From positions 62,001-126,000 of the forward strand of contig CACZFN010000010.1 in the NCBI GenBank assembly GCA_902780505.1: a stretch of DNA of 64,000 nucleotides. The letters run 5' to 3'. This document shows, one piece after another, positions 35,969 through 44,725 of this stretch. The position numbers were made by a program, and so were the translations under genes. The DNA is from an uncultured Ruminococcus sp. (GTDB lineage: Bacteria > Bacillota > Clostridia > Oscillospirales > Ruminococcaceae). Positions within the stretch are counted from its first letter, which is position 1. Every line of letters begins with the position of its first letter. The notes below the pieces were generated by a model. That model ran no database searches and was not told the origin of the DNA. It was given only the letters and a program-made list of their open reading frames with translations.

Positions 35969-36688
35969 ATGGGTAATAAAAGAAACAGACTTATAATGTT
36001 GTTTGGCGCGATAATATGTATTTGTGCGGCAGTCGTTTTTTCTGATGAACCAAAGCCGCAGCAGACATCGGCGGGTGTTGTGTCAACAGCATTTGAACGG
36101 CAGCTGATCGTGCTTGATGCAGGGCACGGCGGCGCAGACGGCGGCTGTGTAAGTATTGGTGGAACACCGGAAAAGGGGATAAACCTGAGCATTATGCAGA
36201 CTATACGTGACACTGCGGCAATAATGGGATATGATGTTATATGCACAAGGGAAAGCGATATATCGATCCATGACGAGGGTGTAACAGGGCTTGCAAAGCA
36301 GAAAAAATCGGATATGGATAACAGGCTTGCTATAATCAATAAGTATGAAGGCGCTGTAGCATTGTCTATACACCAGAACCAGTTTACAGATCCGCAGTAC
36401 AGCGGAACGCAGGTGTTTTACCCGAAGGACAGCGAGCAGTCACACCTTCTGGCAGAGTCGATAAAGGGCAGGGTGGTTTCTACACTTCAGCCTGAAAATG
36501 AAAGGGAAACAAAGCCTGTGGGAGATGAACTGTTTTTGCTTAATAATGCAAAGTGCCCGATCGTAATGGTAGAATGCGGGTTCCTTTCAAATGCAGGCGA
36601 GGCTGCAAGGCTTGAAACGCCTGAATATCAGAAGCATATGGCGATCACAGTGTTTATGGGGCTTTGTGACTATATAAGGCAAATGTAA
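35969..36688 (+). CDS. cwlD: N-acetylmuramoyl-L-alanine amidase, CwlD-like
   Basis: The 239-residue protein has an N-terminal membrane/signal segment (LIMLFGAIICICAAVVF) and a complete amidase_3 domain. The zinc ligands are in VLDAGHGGADGG, the Glu in PEKGINLSIM and the His in ALSIHQNQF; the catalytic Glu is in VMVECGFLSNAGE. CwlD removes stem peptides from spore cortex muramic acid before delta-lactam formation, and size and layout fit it, which suggests a spore former. Other housekeeping amidase_3 enzymes have extra binding repeats that are absent here. The ATG at 35969 has better spacing to GGAGG than the one at 35963. Confidence 0.85.
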   Translation: MGNKRNRLIMLFGAIICICAAVVFSDEPKPQQTSAGVVSTAFERQLIVLDAGHGGADGGCVSIGGTPEKGINLSIMQTIRDTAAIMGYDVICTRESDISIHDEGVTGLAKQKKSDMDNRLAIINKYEGAVALSIHQNQFTDPQYSGTQVFYPKDSEQSHLLAESIKGRVVSTLQPENERETKPVGDELFLLNNAKCPIVMVECGFLSNAGEAARLETPEYQKHMAITVFMGLCDYIRQM

Positions 36689-36693
36689 CCCAC

Positions 36694-36873
36694 GGAAATC
36701 AATTTTAAAAAAATTGATTTCCTTAGATGCAGGATTATCAGAGGCAAGAAGCAAGACAAGGAGTGCCTGCGGCACGATTTTTAAAACTTTCGTCCGCTTT
36801 GCGGACACATTATCTAACTTCTGACCTCTAATTTCTAACCTCTCGGAAATAAATTTTGTAAAAATTGATTTCC
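36694..36873. repeat. Intergenic foldback element (family A, second copy)
   Basis: Both ends hold a hairpin of the same sequence, GGAAATCAATTT/AAATTGATTTCC (36694-36722) and GGAAATAAATTTT/AAAATTGATTTCC (36845-36873). Between them a purine-rich arm and pyrimidine-rich arm (AGAGGCAAGAAG versus CTTCTGACCTCT) flank a core of two hairpins, GTGCCTGCGGCAC and TCCGCTTTGCGGA. The core and arm layout matches 5355-5484. No coding sequence is seen. Confidence 0.55.
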
Positions 36874-36960
36874 CTGAATGTAACCAAAATTTAATTGACT
36901 TATAGATGTAAATGCTGTATAATAAATATATATTTATAATTTGCGAGGAATGATAAAATA

Positions 36961-37503
36961 ATGGCAGATAAAAAGAAGAACAGCAGCAAAAAGGCTTCCA
37001 CTAAGCCTGCAGGGGCTGATTATGACGATTATGAAGAAGATGATGCCAATTTTGCCACCACGGTAAAGGGCGTTATAGCGGTAATGGTAACACTTATGCT
37101 TGTTATCATTGTGCTTATGTATACAGCAAGGAGTATGTTTGTGCTTGAGGGCAATGAAGTGGAAACTATACTCGGAAGTATAACATCAACTATGCCGACT
37201 GTTTATGATTCTCCTGAAGTGCCCGCTGAGAATAATGAAGAAACTAAGAAAGCGACTACCACAACAAAGCCTGCAAACGGCGGTGGTGAAACAACGACCA
37301 CAAAGCTTGGGAACACTACACAGTATAGATGCACAAGTGCAGTTTACCTGCACCCCGAGCCGTCGGCTGAGTCGGAAAACCTTCTGGTTATCCCGCTGGG
37401 TGCTGTTGTTGAGGTACAGAAGGAAGAATACGGCTGGTATTACCTTGATTATAACGGTACTATAGGCTGGGCATACGGCAGCTTCTTTACGATCAATCAG
37501 TAA
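36961..37503 (+). CDS. Membrane-anchored bacterial SH3 domain protein
   Basis: The 180-residue protein has a basic then acidic cytoplasmic tail of about 35 residues and one membrane helix (VIAVMVTLMLVIIVLMY). A Thr-rich linker (residues about 95-120) precedes an SH3b domain with YRCTSAVYLHPEPSAES and WYYLDYNGTIGWAYGSFF. SH3b domains usually bind cell-wall peptides. It has a terminator of its own. Confidence 0.8.
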   Translation: MADKKKNSSKKASTKPAGADYDDYEEDDANFATTVKGVIAVMVTLMLVIIVLMYTARSMFVLEGNEVETILGSITSTMPTVYDSPEVPAENNEETKKATTTTKPANGGGETTTTKLGNTTQYRCTSAVYLHPEPSAESENLLVIPLGAVVEVQKEEYGWYYLDYNGTIGWAYGSFFTINQ

Positions 37504-37509
37504 AAAATG

Positions 37510-37544
37510 ATCCGATACAGTAGATTTCTGTATCGGATGTTTTT
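37510..37544 (+). terminator. Rho-independent terminator
   Basis: ATCCGATACAG (37510-37520) pairs with CTGTATCGGAT (37528-37538), followed by GTTTTTT. Confidence 0.92.
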
Positions 37545-38755
37545 TATTTTCTGAGCTTGAAATGAACGGGCATACCGTTTTTCATTTTTATCTTTACTTC
37601 GCCCTGTATAAGCGGGAGGAAGTATTTTATAGCTTCAGCTGAAACGTTGTTCTTTCTTTCGTTTATCCAGCTTGACGGAAGGAACTTTTCTTTGTTTGCA
37701 ACAAGTGAAGTATCGGCAGCTTCTATCTTGACCACGTATGGTATATCGCTTATTCTCTTGAAAACCATTGTCTTGCCTGTTTCACCTGAAAGCGCCGCCC
37801 TGACCGCTGCTGCACCTATCTGCTCGGCTTCGTCGATATCAGTCTTTGAGCATATATGAGATGAGCAGCGCTGCATAACGTTTAGCTCTATTGAACGTAC
37901 CTTGCAGCCTATTTTTTCACGAACTATAGTTTCAAGTGCCTTTCCTATGCCCGAAAGGTACTTATGCCCGAAATTATCTGTGACATTTGACTGATAGTCG
38001 CCGCTCAGCTGGTCTTCGGGTATCGTTACACCCTCCGACACGGCTATGACTACTGCATAGTGCTTTGCCTGTTCTGCCCTTACGTCATCAAGGAACCTGT
38101 TTATATCAAAATCCGTTTCCGGCAGGTAGATAAGGTGCGGGGCTTCCTCGTCGTTTGCTTTAAGCACGCAGGTAGAGGCTGTCAGCCACCCTGCATTTCT
38201 GCCCATTATCTCTATGATAGTAACGCTTTCTATAGAATAAACCGAGCAATCCCTGATGATCTCCTGAACAGTTGCCGCAACGTATTTGGCTGCCGAACCA
38301 AAGCCCGGAGTATGGTCTGTTACGGGCAGGTCATTGTCGATAGTTTTGGGGATGCCTATTATTTTGATATCCTTGCCCATTTTCTTCATAAAGCGGGAAA
38401 GCTTTTCGACTGTATCCATAGAGTCGTTGCCGCCAATATAGAAAAAGGCGGATATACGGTGCTTTTCAAAGCAAGTCAGTATTTTTTCAAAGGTTTCATC
38501 ATCATTTTCATCAAGCTTATATCTGCAAGAGCCGAGAACCGTTGAGGGCGTCTGCCGCAGAAGTTCCATATCTTCATTGGTGGTTATCTTGGATTTCAGG
38601 TTTACAAGCTCGTCCTTGATTATACCCTCAATACCGTTTACAGAACCGAAGATCGCGTCGATATCAGGGGTTTTGAGCGCTTCCTTAAATACCCCGACGA
38701 GGGAGGCGTTTATAGCACAGGTCGGTCCGCCCGACTGGGCAACAGCAATATTCAT
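37544..38755 (-). CDS. pfp: Pyrophosphate-type 6-phosphofructokinase
   Basis: The enzyme phosphorylates fructose 6-phosphate in glycolysis. The 403-residue protein has IAVAQSGGPTCAINASL at the start, YIGGNDSMDTVEKLS (Asp in place of the ATP-type Gly) and IGIPKTIDNDLPVTDHTPG. The Lys in PKTIDND and the Asp in GGND are marks of PPi-dependent enzymes; ATP-dependent forms have PGTIDND. The ATG at 38755 follows GAAAGGA. Use of PPi instead of ATP is common in Ruminococcus and other anaerobes. Donor specificity is inferred from these residues. Confidence 0.92.
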   Translation of the reverse strand: MNIAVAQSGGPTCAINASLVGVFKEALKTPDIDAIFGSVNGIEGIIKDELVNLKSKITTNEDMELLRQTPSTVLGSCRYKLDENDDETFEKILTCFEKHRISAFFYIGGNDSMDTVEKLSRFMKKMGKDIKIIGIPKTIDNDLPVTDHTPGFGSAAKYVAATVQEIIRDCSVYSIESVTIIEIMGRNAGWLTASTCVLKANDEEAPHLIYLPETDFDINRFLDDVRAEQAKHYAVVIAVSEGVTIPEDQLSGDYQSNVTDNFGHKYLSGIGKALETIVREKIGCKVRSIELNVMQRCSSHICSKTDIDEAEQIGAAAVRAALSGETGKTMVFKRISDIPYVVKIEAADTSLVANKEKFLPSSWINERKNNVSAEAIKYFLPLIQGEVKIKMKNGMPVHFKLRK

Positions 38756-38789
38756 AAAAGCATACGTCCTTTCGCATATCTTTAAGTAT

Positions 38790-38818
38790 ATTATAGCATT
38801 ATTCTTACATAATTTCAA
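38790..38818 (-). promoter_or_regulatory. Sigma-A promoter for pfp
   Basis: On the minus strand TTGAAA (38818-38813), 17 bp, TATAAT (38795-38790), 34 bp before the pfp start. Confidence 0.7.
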
Positions 38819-38933
38819 ATGTTTTTTAATATGACTTGTATATTTTTGTAAACCTATATAAATAGCATATCGGCGTATACGTTTTTATTGGCCGTATCGA
38901 CCAATAGCAAAGAAATGATATTTTAAAAATCTG

Positions 38934-38952
38934 TTAAGGCAATACCGCACAA
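38934..38952. repeat. Solo terminal repeat of family B
   Basis: TTAAGGCAATACCGCACAA matches the end of the foldback elements at 44322 and 58349 at most positions. No opposite end is seen nearby. It lies in the 387-bp gap between pfp and the prepilin gene, which otherwise holds only promoters. Confidence 0.5.
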
Positions 38953-39042
38953 ATAAGGGAAGTCAATCGTTTTCGCATCTATTAGTTATTAGTAACAACA
39001 AATTGCACAAAAAGTATTATTTTATTTAAACATTTTAAATGA

Positions 39043-39071
39043 TTGACAATTATATGGAAAAATAGTATAAT
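39043..39071 (+). promoter_or_regulatory. Consensus promoter for the prepilin gene
   Basis: TTGACA (39043-39048), 17 bp, TATAAT (39066-39071), giving a leader of about 65 nt. Confidence 0.85.
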
Positions 39072-39142
39072 ATTAGTGTAAGCAACTATAAGTTTTCGGG
39101 TTTGGGATCCTGAAAAGTAAACGTTTAAGGGGGCGGAATAAA

Positions 39143-39643
39143 ATGAAAAAAACGAGAAGCGGCTTTACTCTTGTAGAATTGATTGTGGTAATTGCAATAA
39201 TCGGCGTGCTCGCAGCAATACTTATACCCTCGCTTATCGGCTATGTGGGTGATTCTAAGCTTTCAGCGGCAAATACCAATGCAAAGAGTATTTACACAGC
39301 TGTATCAAGAATATCCGCTAAGCAGGAAAAGGCAGGGGAAAGCCTTGGTACCGGCAGGATATTCAAGCAGACGACAAGCGGCAGCGGTGCTTCAAGCGTG
39401 ACATATTCGGGCTTTATATTCAAGGATATTGATGCTGAGCTTGGCTCGGGATCAAAGTGGGTATATTATGTTCAGGTCGATGCGGGGCTTCCCGTTACTG
39501 TATATGCGGCAAAGACGGAGAATGACCTCTTTATAGGTTCATACCCCAAGCCTGCCGAAAAGAAGTGTACATCAAAATTCATTGATCTTAACAACGGCGG
39601 CCCTTACACAAGCTCACAGGCGGCTGATGATATTTTAGGATAA
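39143..39643 (+). CDS. Type IV prepilin-like protein
   Basis: The 166-residue protein has a short basic leader and the class III signal GFTLVELIVVIAIIGVLAAI, with cleavage expected after the Gly and Glu at mature position 5. The C-terminal part is a short globular domain with two cysteine-free beta strands and a Cys near the end. It stands alone: no prepilin peptidase, assembly ATPase or secretin-like gene is nearby, so it must use machinery encoded elsewhere. Two hairpins after it separate it from the convergent GGDEF-EAL gene. Confidence 0.88.
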   Translation: MKKTRSGFTLVELIVVIAIIGVLAAILIPSLIGYVGDSKLSAANTNAKSIYTAVSRISAKQEKAGESLGTGRIFKQTTSGSGASSVTYSGFIFKDIDAELGSGSKWVYYVQVDAGLPVTVYAAKTENDLFIGSYPKPAEKKCTSKFIDLNNGGPYTSSQAADDILG

Positions 39644-39648
39644 AGAAT

Positions 39649-39677
39649 GACCTGCGTGGTTTTATGCCATGCAGGTC
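39649..39677 (+). terminator. Terminator after the prepilin gene
   Basis: GACCTGCGTGG (39649-39659) pairs with CCATGCAGGTC (39667-39677), followed by TTTATTGTT. Confidence 0.8.
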
Positions 39678-39690
39678 TTTATTGTTAAAA

Positions 39691-39717
39691 GCCCGGGGAA
39701 AACCCTCGGGCTTTTTT
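39691..39717. terminator. Second, bidirectional terminator
   Basis: GCCCGGGG, four A and CCCTCGGGC (39703-39711) with T6 on the right and A-run on the left. It probably stops the minus-strand GGDEF-EAL gene as well. Confidence 0.85.
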
Positions 39718-39718
39718 G

Positions 39719-42178
39719 TTATGAAATGTATTTTTTCTCAAACTCGGGTACAGGTATTGCTTTGTCAAACAGCCAGCCCTGCGCCATGTTGTAGCCAATG
39801 CCGCTCAGGAATGTAGCCTGTTCTTCGGTTTCAACACCCTCGAATATGACCTCCTTATGGGTAGTGGCAATAAGTGAGCATATCTGTTTTACATATTCGC
39901 GTTCAAGCAGATTTGTGGCAATGTTGTCTATAAACACCTTATCAACTTTGACTATGTCAACAGGTGCATTGAGCAGTACACTAAGTGATGAATACCCCAT
40001 GCCGAAATCATCAATGTCTATCTTGAAGCCGAATTCACGCAGTTTGCTCAGGTAGCGTATCATAATGTTTACGTCCTCAACAAAGGCACTTTCTGTTATT
40101 TCTATCTCGATAAGGCTCTTATCAACACCGTATTTGTCAGCAAGGGAATTGACTCTGTCAACAAAATTATCCTTATTTGAATGAACACGGGAGAAGTTCA
40201 CGCTTATCGGCACAAGCTTTCTGCCTTCCTGCTTCCACTTTACAAAGCATTTGAGCACCTGTTCGTACATATAGAAGTCAAATTCTATTATAAGCCCTAC
40301 TCTTTCAAGAACGCTTATGAATTCATACGGCATTTTATAGCTGCCGTCGGTATTTCGCCAGCGTGCAAGAGCTTCCGCACCGATTATTTCCCTTGTCACA
40401 AGGTCGAACTTCGGCTGAAGGAACAGTTCTATTTTGCCTTGTTCCATTGCAGTTTTCACTTCGGAAGCTATCGACTGGTCGCGAAGCCTTTCCTTACGCA
40501 TACGCTCACTGTAAATACCGCAGAGAACATCATCAGAGCCTTTGATATTGCGCCTTGCAAGGTTTGCATTATCCATAGCAACGGTAATATCGACATTCTT
40601 ATCGGTTATAAAGTACATACCGCTTGAAATATTTATGTCGCTTGCGGGATAGCGCTCTTTCTGAAGCTCGGTAAAATCCGTGTTGCGCTTGTTTATTGCC
40701 TTTATAAGCTTATCCCTTGTTTCTGCTACATAAAGCCCGACATAGAAATCAGAATAGATACGACAGGAGAACACAAGCACACCGCTTCCCCTTATGATAT
40801 CAGCAAAGTCAAGCAGCATTCTGTTGCCTGCATCATAGCCGAAGTTTTCATTAACATAGCTGAAATCGTTGATATCTGAATAAACAACGGCATAGCATCG
40901 TTTATCATCTATTTCTTTGATATACTTTGCAGCCTTTTCTTTAAAGGTATGCCTGTTGTAAAGCCCTGTTACAAGGTCAGTTTCGGAAAGCTTTTCGATA
41001 AGCTTTCTGTCTGAATCTATACGCTTTTTGAGCATCTGTTCGGTTTCTATCGAGGCTATACGCCCGTACACATTTGAAACCCTGCCGTTTTCATCTGCAA
41101 CACTCTTATACTGCATTTTATACCATGCGTAATCATCATCGTAGGCGTTAGTCCTGTATTCAAGTGCACCGACTGTGGGCGATTCTACAGCTTTTTTGAA
41201 TTCAAGCCCCATTCTTTCAACATCTTCGGGCGCCATGAATTCTTTATACTTGCCCATATAGTAGTAGCCTTCTATCACACTATTATAGCGGCTTATATAA
41301 TTATCGCTGTTAGGGAAGGTGAGCCTGTCGTTTTTAACATCATAGTCAAAGAATATCTCACCTGTGCTTCTTGCTATCAGTTCAAAGCGTTCGTTCTGTC
41401 TTTTTATTTCGTTTTCCTGCTGTTTTGATCTGGTGATATCGTTTATGATAACGAATATGAGCTGTTTTTTATCAAAGCTTATAAACGGCTTTGCCCTTGT
41501 TTCAAACCAACGCATAACGCCGTCTGCACACGGCACACCAAATTCACCGAAAACGGTTTTGTTTTCATTGACGCAGGTCTTTATCTTTTCAAAAAGCACA
41601 TCATTCTTTTCGGGGGCAAAATGTGCGCCGACAAATGTCGGGGTATTATCCCTGCTTCCGAAGCCGAGTGTCTTATAATAGCTGTCTGATGCTTTTATTA
41701 CCTTGAGCGAATCATTGTCATATTCATAAATAGCAACAGCACCGGGTATACCCGAAAGGATAGTATCAAGTATCTTCAGCGAGGTTATATCTATAACGCC
41801 TGAACCGTCCTCACCTATACCTACAGGGCGGTTTATGTGAAAAACAGCACCGTTGCCCTGACCTTTGGAATAGACAAGGTTGGTTATGCCCATACGCTTG
41901 CCGTTCTTTGCAAACATACAGTGTTCATAGCACTGATAGTCAGGGGCGTCCTTTGTGAACTTGAAAAATTCGACAAATGCCTTTATCGAATCTTTATCAA
42001 ACAGTTTATCAAGTGCAATACCGTCCGATATTTCATCAGCTGTATAGCCTGTAAGCGCACAGAAGCCGGCGTCGCACCCTGTAGTTGCAAGACTGCTGTC
42101 ATCAACGTTCAGTACGCCGTAATCTATACTGTAAAAGTTTTCAAATCTGTTATCGTTTCCCATGACTTCCACCGCCAT
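39719..42178 (-). CDS. PAS-GGDEF-EAL protein, predicted c-di-GMP phosphodiesterase
   Basis: The 819-residue protein has PAS-like sensor domains over about residues 15-390, a GGDEF domain (about 400-560) and an EAL domain (about 570-815). The GGDEF signature is replaced by IYSDFYVG, so it probably cannot make c-di-GMP. The EAL domain keeps every catalytic element I checked: GAEALARW, SVNFSR, IEITESAF, IDIDDFGMGYSSL, VKVDKVF, FEGVETEEQ and AQGWLF. No membrane segment is present, so it is a cytoplasmic sensor hydrolase. It faces the prepilin gene; control of a surface structure by c-di-GMP is an inference. The start is ATG at 42178 or at 42163. Confidence 0.93.
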   Translation of the reverse strand: MAVEVMGNDNRFENFYSIDYGVLNVDDSSLATTGCDAGFCALTGYTADEISDGIALDKLFDKDSIKAFVEFFKFTKDAPDYQCYEHCMFAKNGKRMGITNLVYSKGQGNGAVFHINRPVGIGEDGSGVIDITSLKILDTILSGIPGAVAIYEYDNDSLKVIKASDSYYKTLGFGSRDNTPTFVGAHFAPEKNDVLFEKIKTCVNENKTVFGEFGVPCADGVMRWFETRAKPFISFDKKQLIFVIINDITRSKQQENEIKRQNERFELIARSTGEIFFDYDVKNDRLTFPNSDNYISRYNSVIEGYYYMGKYKEFMAPEDVERMGLEFKKAVESPTVGALEYRTNAYDDDYAWYKMQYKSVADENGRVSNVYGRIASIETEQMLKKRIDSDRKLIEKLSETDLVTGLYNRHTFKEKAAKYIKEIDDKRCYAVVYSDINDFSYVNENFGYDAGNRMLLDFADIIRGSGVLVFSCRIYSDFYVGLYVAETRDKLIKAINKRNTDFTELQKERYPASDINISSGMYFITDKNVDITVAMDNANLARRNIKGSDDVLCGIYSERMRKERLRDQSIASEVKTAMEQGKIELFLQPKFDLVTREIIGAEALARWRNTDGSYKMPYEFISVLERVGLIIEFDFYMYEQVLKCFVKWKQEGRKLVPISVNFSRVHSNKDNFVDRVNSLADKYGVDKSLIEIEITESAFVEDVNIMIRYLSKLREFGFKIDIDDFGMGYSSLSVLLNAPVDIVKVDKVFIDNIATNLLEREYVKQICSLIATTHKEVIFEGVETEEQATFLSGIGYNMAQGWLFDKAIPVPEFEKKYIS

Positions 42179-42335
42179 ATTCCTAAATTACACCGTAAGG
42201 GCATAGATACCCTTAATACATTTTACCACAAAAGCGAAAAAATAGCAATAATACTATAAAATCTTTGGCAAATCGGATATTAAGTTTATACATTTTGCAC
42301 AAAACTATAAATAAGCGAATTATAACCTTTCTCTG

Positions 42336-42364
42336 TTTACAAGGGGCATTAAGTATGGTATAAT
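42336..42364 (+). promoter_or_regulatory. Promoter region of the GH16/GH5 genes
   Basis: TTTACA (42336-42341), 17 bp, TATAAT (42359-42364). A second, extended -10 TGTTATAAT lies at 42451-42459, 61 bp before the start. The 341-bp gap holds no gene. Confidence 0.65.
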
Positions 42365-42519
42365 ATGTTTTGACCGAAGCACAAGCCACACTTGTAGCAC
42401 GAAATTTGACATTCAGATTAAATTTCTTATATTTTTTCTTTCCCGAAGATGTTATAATACATACAACACAAATGAAGCATAATTACACATTATCGGCATA
42501 ATTGTAAGGAGGAAAAGTT

Positions 42520-43329
42520 ATGAAAAAGAACATTATTGCGGCATTGCTTTTATCGGCGCTTATGCTTGCTTCCTGCGGCGGGGCTGAAAGTTCATCGGAA
42601 ACAACGGCGTCAGAAAATGCAGGTGCATCTTCAGGTACTTCATCACAGACCGAACTCAAAAGCTATAAAAACGACACGGGGATGTATGCAGACCTTTCGG
42701 AGGGCTGCCCCGGGTTTTTTGAAAGCTCAAACGGCTGGACGAACGGCAGTATGTTCAATGTTTTCTGGCGGGCTGAGAATACGACTTTTGAAAACGGCAG
42801 AATGCAGCTTATAATTGATCATGATCCGCGTGAGGAGCAGGGAATACCATATTCGGGCGGCGAGTTCCGTTCTAAGGATTTCTACGGCTACGGCAGGTAT
42901 GAAGCGAGTATAAAGGCTATAAAGAATGACGGCGTTGTTACATCACTTTTCACATACACAGGGCCTGCCGATTCAAACCCGTGGGACGAGATAGATATTG
43001 AGATCCTCGGCAAGGATACGACGAAGGTGCAGTTCAATTATTTTACGGACGGAAAGGGTAATCACGAATACCTTTATGATCTGGGATTTGATGCGAGTGA
43101 GGGCTTCCACACATATGCCTTTGAATGGCATAAGGATAAGATAGTATGGTTTGTTGACGGCAGGGAGGCATATACTGCAACGGAAACACTCCCTGTAACA
43201 CCGGGCAAGATAATGGCAAATGCATGGTGCGGCAAGGGGGTAGACGGCTGGCTCAATGCGTTTGATGATAAGAATATCCCGCTTACGGCAGAATACGAAT
43301 GGGTGAAGTTCACCCCGTTTGATGAATAA
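42520..43329 (+). CDS. GH16 family lichenase-type beta-glucanase, lipoprotein
   Basis: The 269-residue protein has a lipoprotein signal (lipobox LASC), a Ser/Thr linker to about residue 48 and a GH16 domain. The active site reads WDEIDIEILG at 155-164, with nucleophile Glu157, helper Asp159 and acid/base Glu161; the unbroken EIDIE form is that of beta-1,3-1,4-glucanases (lichenases). Other family segments are GGEFRSKDFYGYGRYEASI and GFHTYAFEWHKDKIVWFVDG. It cuts mixed-linkage beta-glucan at the cell surface. The GH5 gene 12 nt downstream probably handles products. Confidence 0.9.
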   Translation: MKKNIIAALLLSALMLASCGGAESSSETTASENAGASSGTSSQTELKSYKNDTGMYADLSEGCPGFFESSNGWTNGSMFNVFWRAENTTFENGRMQLIIDHDPREEQGIPYSGGEFRSKDFYGYGRYEASIKAIKNDGVVTSLFTYTGPADSNPWDEIDIEILGKDTTKVQFNYFTDGKGNHEYLYDLGFDASEGFHTYAFEWHKDKIVWFVDGREAYTATETLPVTPGKIMANAWCGKGVDGWLNAFDDKNIPLTAEYEWVKFTPFDE

Positions 43330-43341
43330 GGAGGTAGTTAT

Positions 43342-44304
43342 ATGCTTAAAGAAAAAGGATTTTACAAGGGGATCAATTTCGGCGGCTGGCTTTCCCAGTG
43401 TGATTACAGTGATGAAAGATTAAACGGCTTTATTAAGGAAGAAGACTTTAAAAAAGCGGCATCATGGGGGATAGACCATATACGTGTACCCTTTGATTAC
43501 AATATAATAGAAAACGAAGAAGGCACCGAATATAAGGAGGAAGGCTTTGCTCACCTTGCAAGGGCGGCAGAGCTTGCAGGGAAATACGGGCTTAATATTG
43601 TGCTTGACCTGCACAAGACAGCGGGCTTCAGCTTTGACAGCTACAGCGAAAACGAGCATGGCTTCTTTGAGGACGAAAAGTACCAGCAGCGCTTCTACAG
43701 GCTGTGGGAACAGATGGCAAAACGCTTTGGCAGTGACAGTGAGCACATAGCTTTCGAGCTGCTCAATGAAGTTACAGATGATAAATATATTGAAGTATGG
43801 AACAAAATTATAAAAAACTGCATATCTATAATAAGGAAGTATGCGCCCGATACCATTATTCTTGTGGGTAGTTACTGGAACAACCATGCATCGGCGGTAA
43901 AGGCACTTGAATCGCCTTATGATGACAAGGTGGTTTACAACTTCCATAGCTATGATCCGCTTGAATTCACGCATCAGGGGGCGCCGTGGGTGCAAAACGA
44001 AGACTTTGATGTAAACAGGCGCATAAGCTTTGAAGAATCGGGCGTTGATGCAGAGTTCTTTGAGGGGCAGTTCATATCGGCTATCGAAAAGGCTAAGGCT
44101 GAGGGTGCTGAGCTTTACTGCGGCGAATACGGAGTAATTGACAGAGCCGCACCCGAAGATGTTGTAAAGTGGTTCAGGACTATAAACGGTGTATTTGAAA
44201 AATACGGCATTTCCAGAAGCGCATGGACTTACAAGGAAATGGACTTCGGCTTTACTGACACCCGTCTTGACGGGGTAAGGGAAGAACTCGTTAAATACCT
44301 GTAA
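43342..44304 (+). CDS. GH5 family glycoside hydrolase, intracellular
   Basis: The 320-residue protein has the GH5 barrel with acid/base Glu143 in AFELLNEV and nucleophile Glu262 in YCGEYGV. Supporting segments are KGINFGGWLSQCDYSD, WGIDHIRVPFDYN and LDLHKTAG. There is no signal peptide, dockerin or binding module, so it acts in the cytoplasm, most likely on imported cello- or mixed-linkage oligosaccharides released by the GH16 enzyme. Exact subfamily and specificity cannot be given. It has a GGAGG site. Confidence 0.9.
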   Translation: MLKEKGFYKGINFGGWLSQCDYSDERLNGFIKEEDFKKAASWGIDHIRVPFDYNIIENEEGTEYKEEGFAHLARAAELAGKYGLNIVLDLHKTAGFSFDSYSENEHGFFEDEKYQQRFYRLWEQMAKRFGSDSEHIAFELLNEVTDDKYIEVWNKIIKNCISIIRKYAPDTIILVGSYWNNHASAVKALESPYDDKVVYNFHSYDPLEFTHQGAPWVQNEDFDVNRRISFEESGVDAEFFEGQFISAIEKAKAEGAELYCGEYGVIDRAAPEDVVKWFRTINGVFEKYGISRSAWTYKEMDFGFTDTRLDGVREELVKYL

Positions 44305-44321
44305 AAGATCTTTGTTAATCA

Positions 44322-44501
44322 TTAAGGCAACACCGCACGACTACCGCCTGACGGCTTTGCACGTCATAAACTTGCATATTTTCCGTCATAGCAACCAAAA
44401 ACTCCTTGACTTACGTTAGTAAGCCTGCGTCGTTTTTAGTCACTCTGACGAAAAATCCGACTGCGTTTCTGACGTACAATAGTCGTGCGGTGTTGCCTTA
44501 A
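44322..44501. repeat. Foldback MITE-like element, family B copy 1
   Basis: This 180-bp sequence begins TTAAGGCAACACCGCACGAC and ends with its exact inverse, giving 22-bp perfect terminal repeats if the outer TTAA is counted. The interior also folds back on itself: the TTTTTCGTCA and TGACGGAAAA arms flank a CTTAC/GTAAG tip. Copy 2 at 58349-58516 is in the opposite orientation and about 95% identical, apart from a 12-bp insertion here after ACCGCC. No coding sequence is present. Confidence 0.85.
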
Positions 44502-44523
44502 TTTCCTATCCAAATTCATGAAG

Positions 44524-44549
44524 GGCAGCCGTGTGACCGGCTGCCTTTT
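44524..44549 (+). terminator. Terminator hairpin
   Basis: GGCAGCCG (44524-44531) pairs with CGGCTGCC (44538-44545), then TTTTG. It follows the MITE and may serve the GH5 gene. Confidence 0.75.
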
Positions 44550-44594
44550 GTGTTTGCACCGTAAAAGGCGCTTTTTTCATTCATAAAAAATACC

Positions 44595-44623
44595 TTGATT
44601 AATAATAAATAATGTGGTATAAT
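44595..44623 (+). promoter_or_regulatory. Promoter for the CobW pair
   Basis: TTGATT (44595-44600), 17 bp, TATAAT (44618-44623), about 100 bp upstream of the first CobW gene. No clear Zur box was found. Confidence 0.65.
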
Positions 44624-44649
44624 AATTATTTGTAAGAATTGTATACTAT

Positions 44650-44697
44650 TTAAGGCAGTACCGCACAACTCCCGTGTGTTTTGCGGCGCTGGCTTAA
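44650..44697. repeat. Short family B relative in a 5' leader
   Basis: TTAAGGCAGTACCGCACAA begins a 48-bp stretch that ends TTTTGCGGCGCTGGCTTAA, a degenerate inverse of the start. It lies between the promoter and start codon of the first CobW gene and would form a hairpin in its mRNA. Confidence 0.5.
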
Positions 44698-44725
44698 ATA
44701 TTGTTTTGGAAAGGAAGTTTTTTAA

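Noticed and set aside
39072-39142. Possible c-di-GMP riboswitch before the prepilin gene
   Set aside because: The leader is only about 65 nt and lacks the conserved GEMM-I elements; only a weak hairpin is visible.
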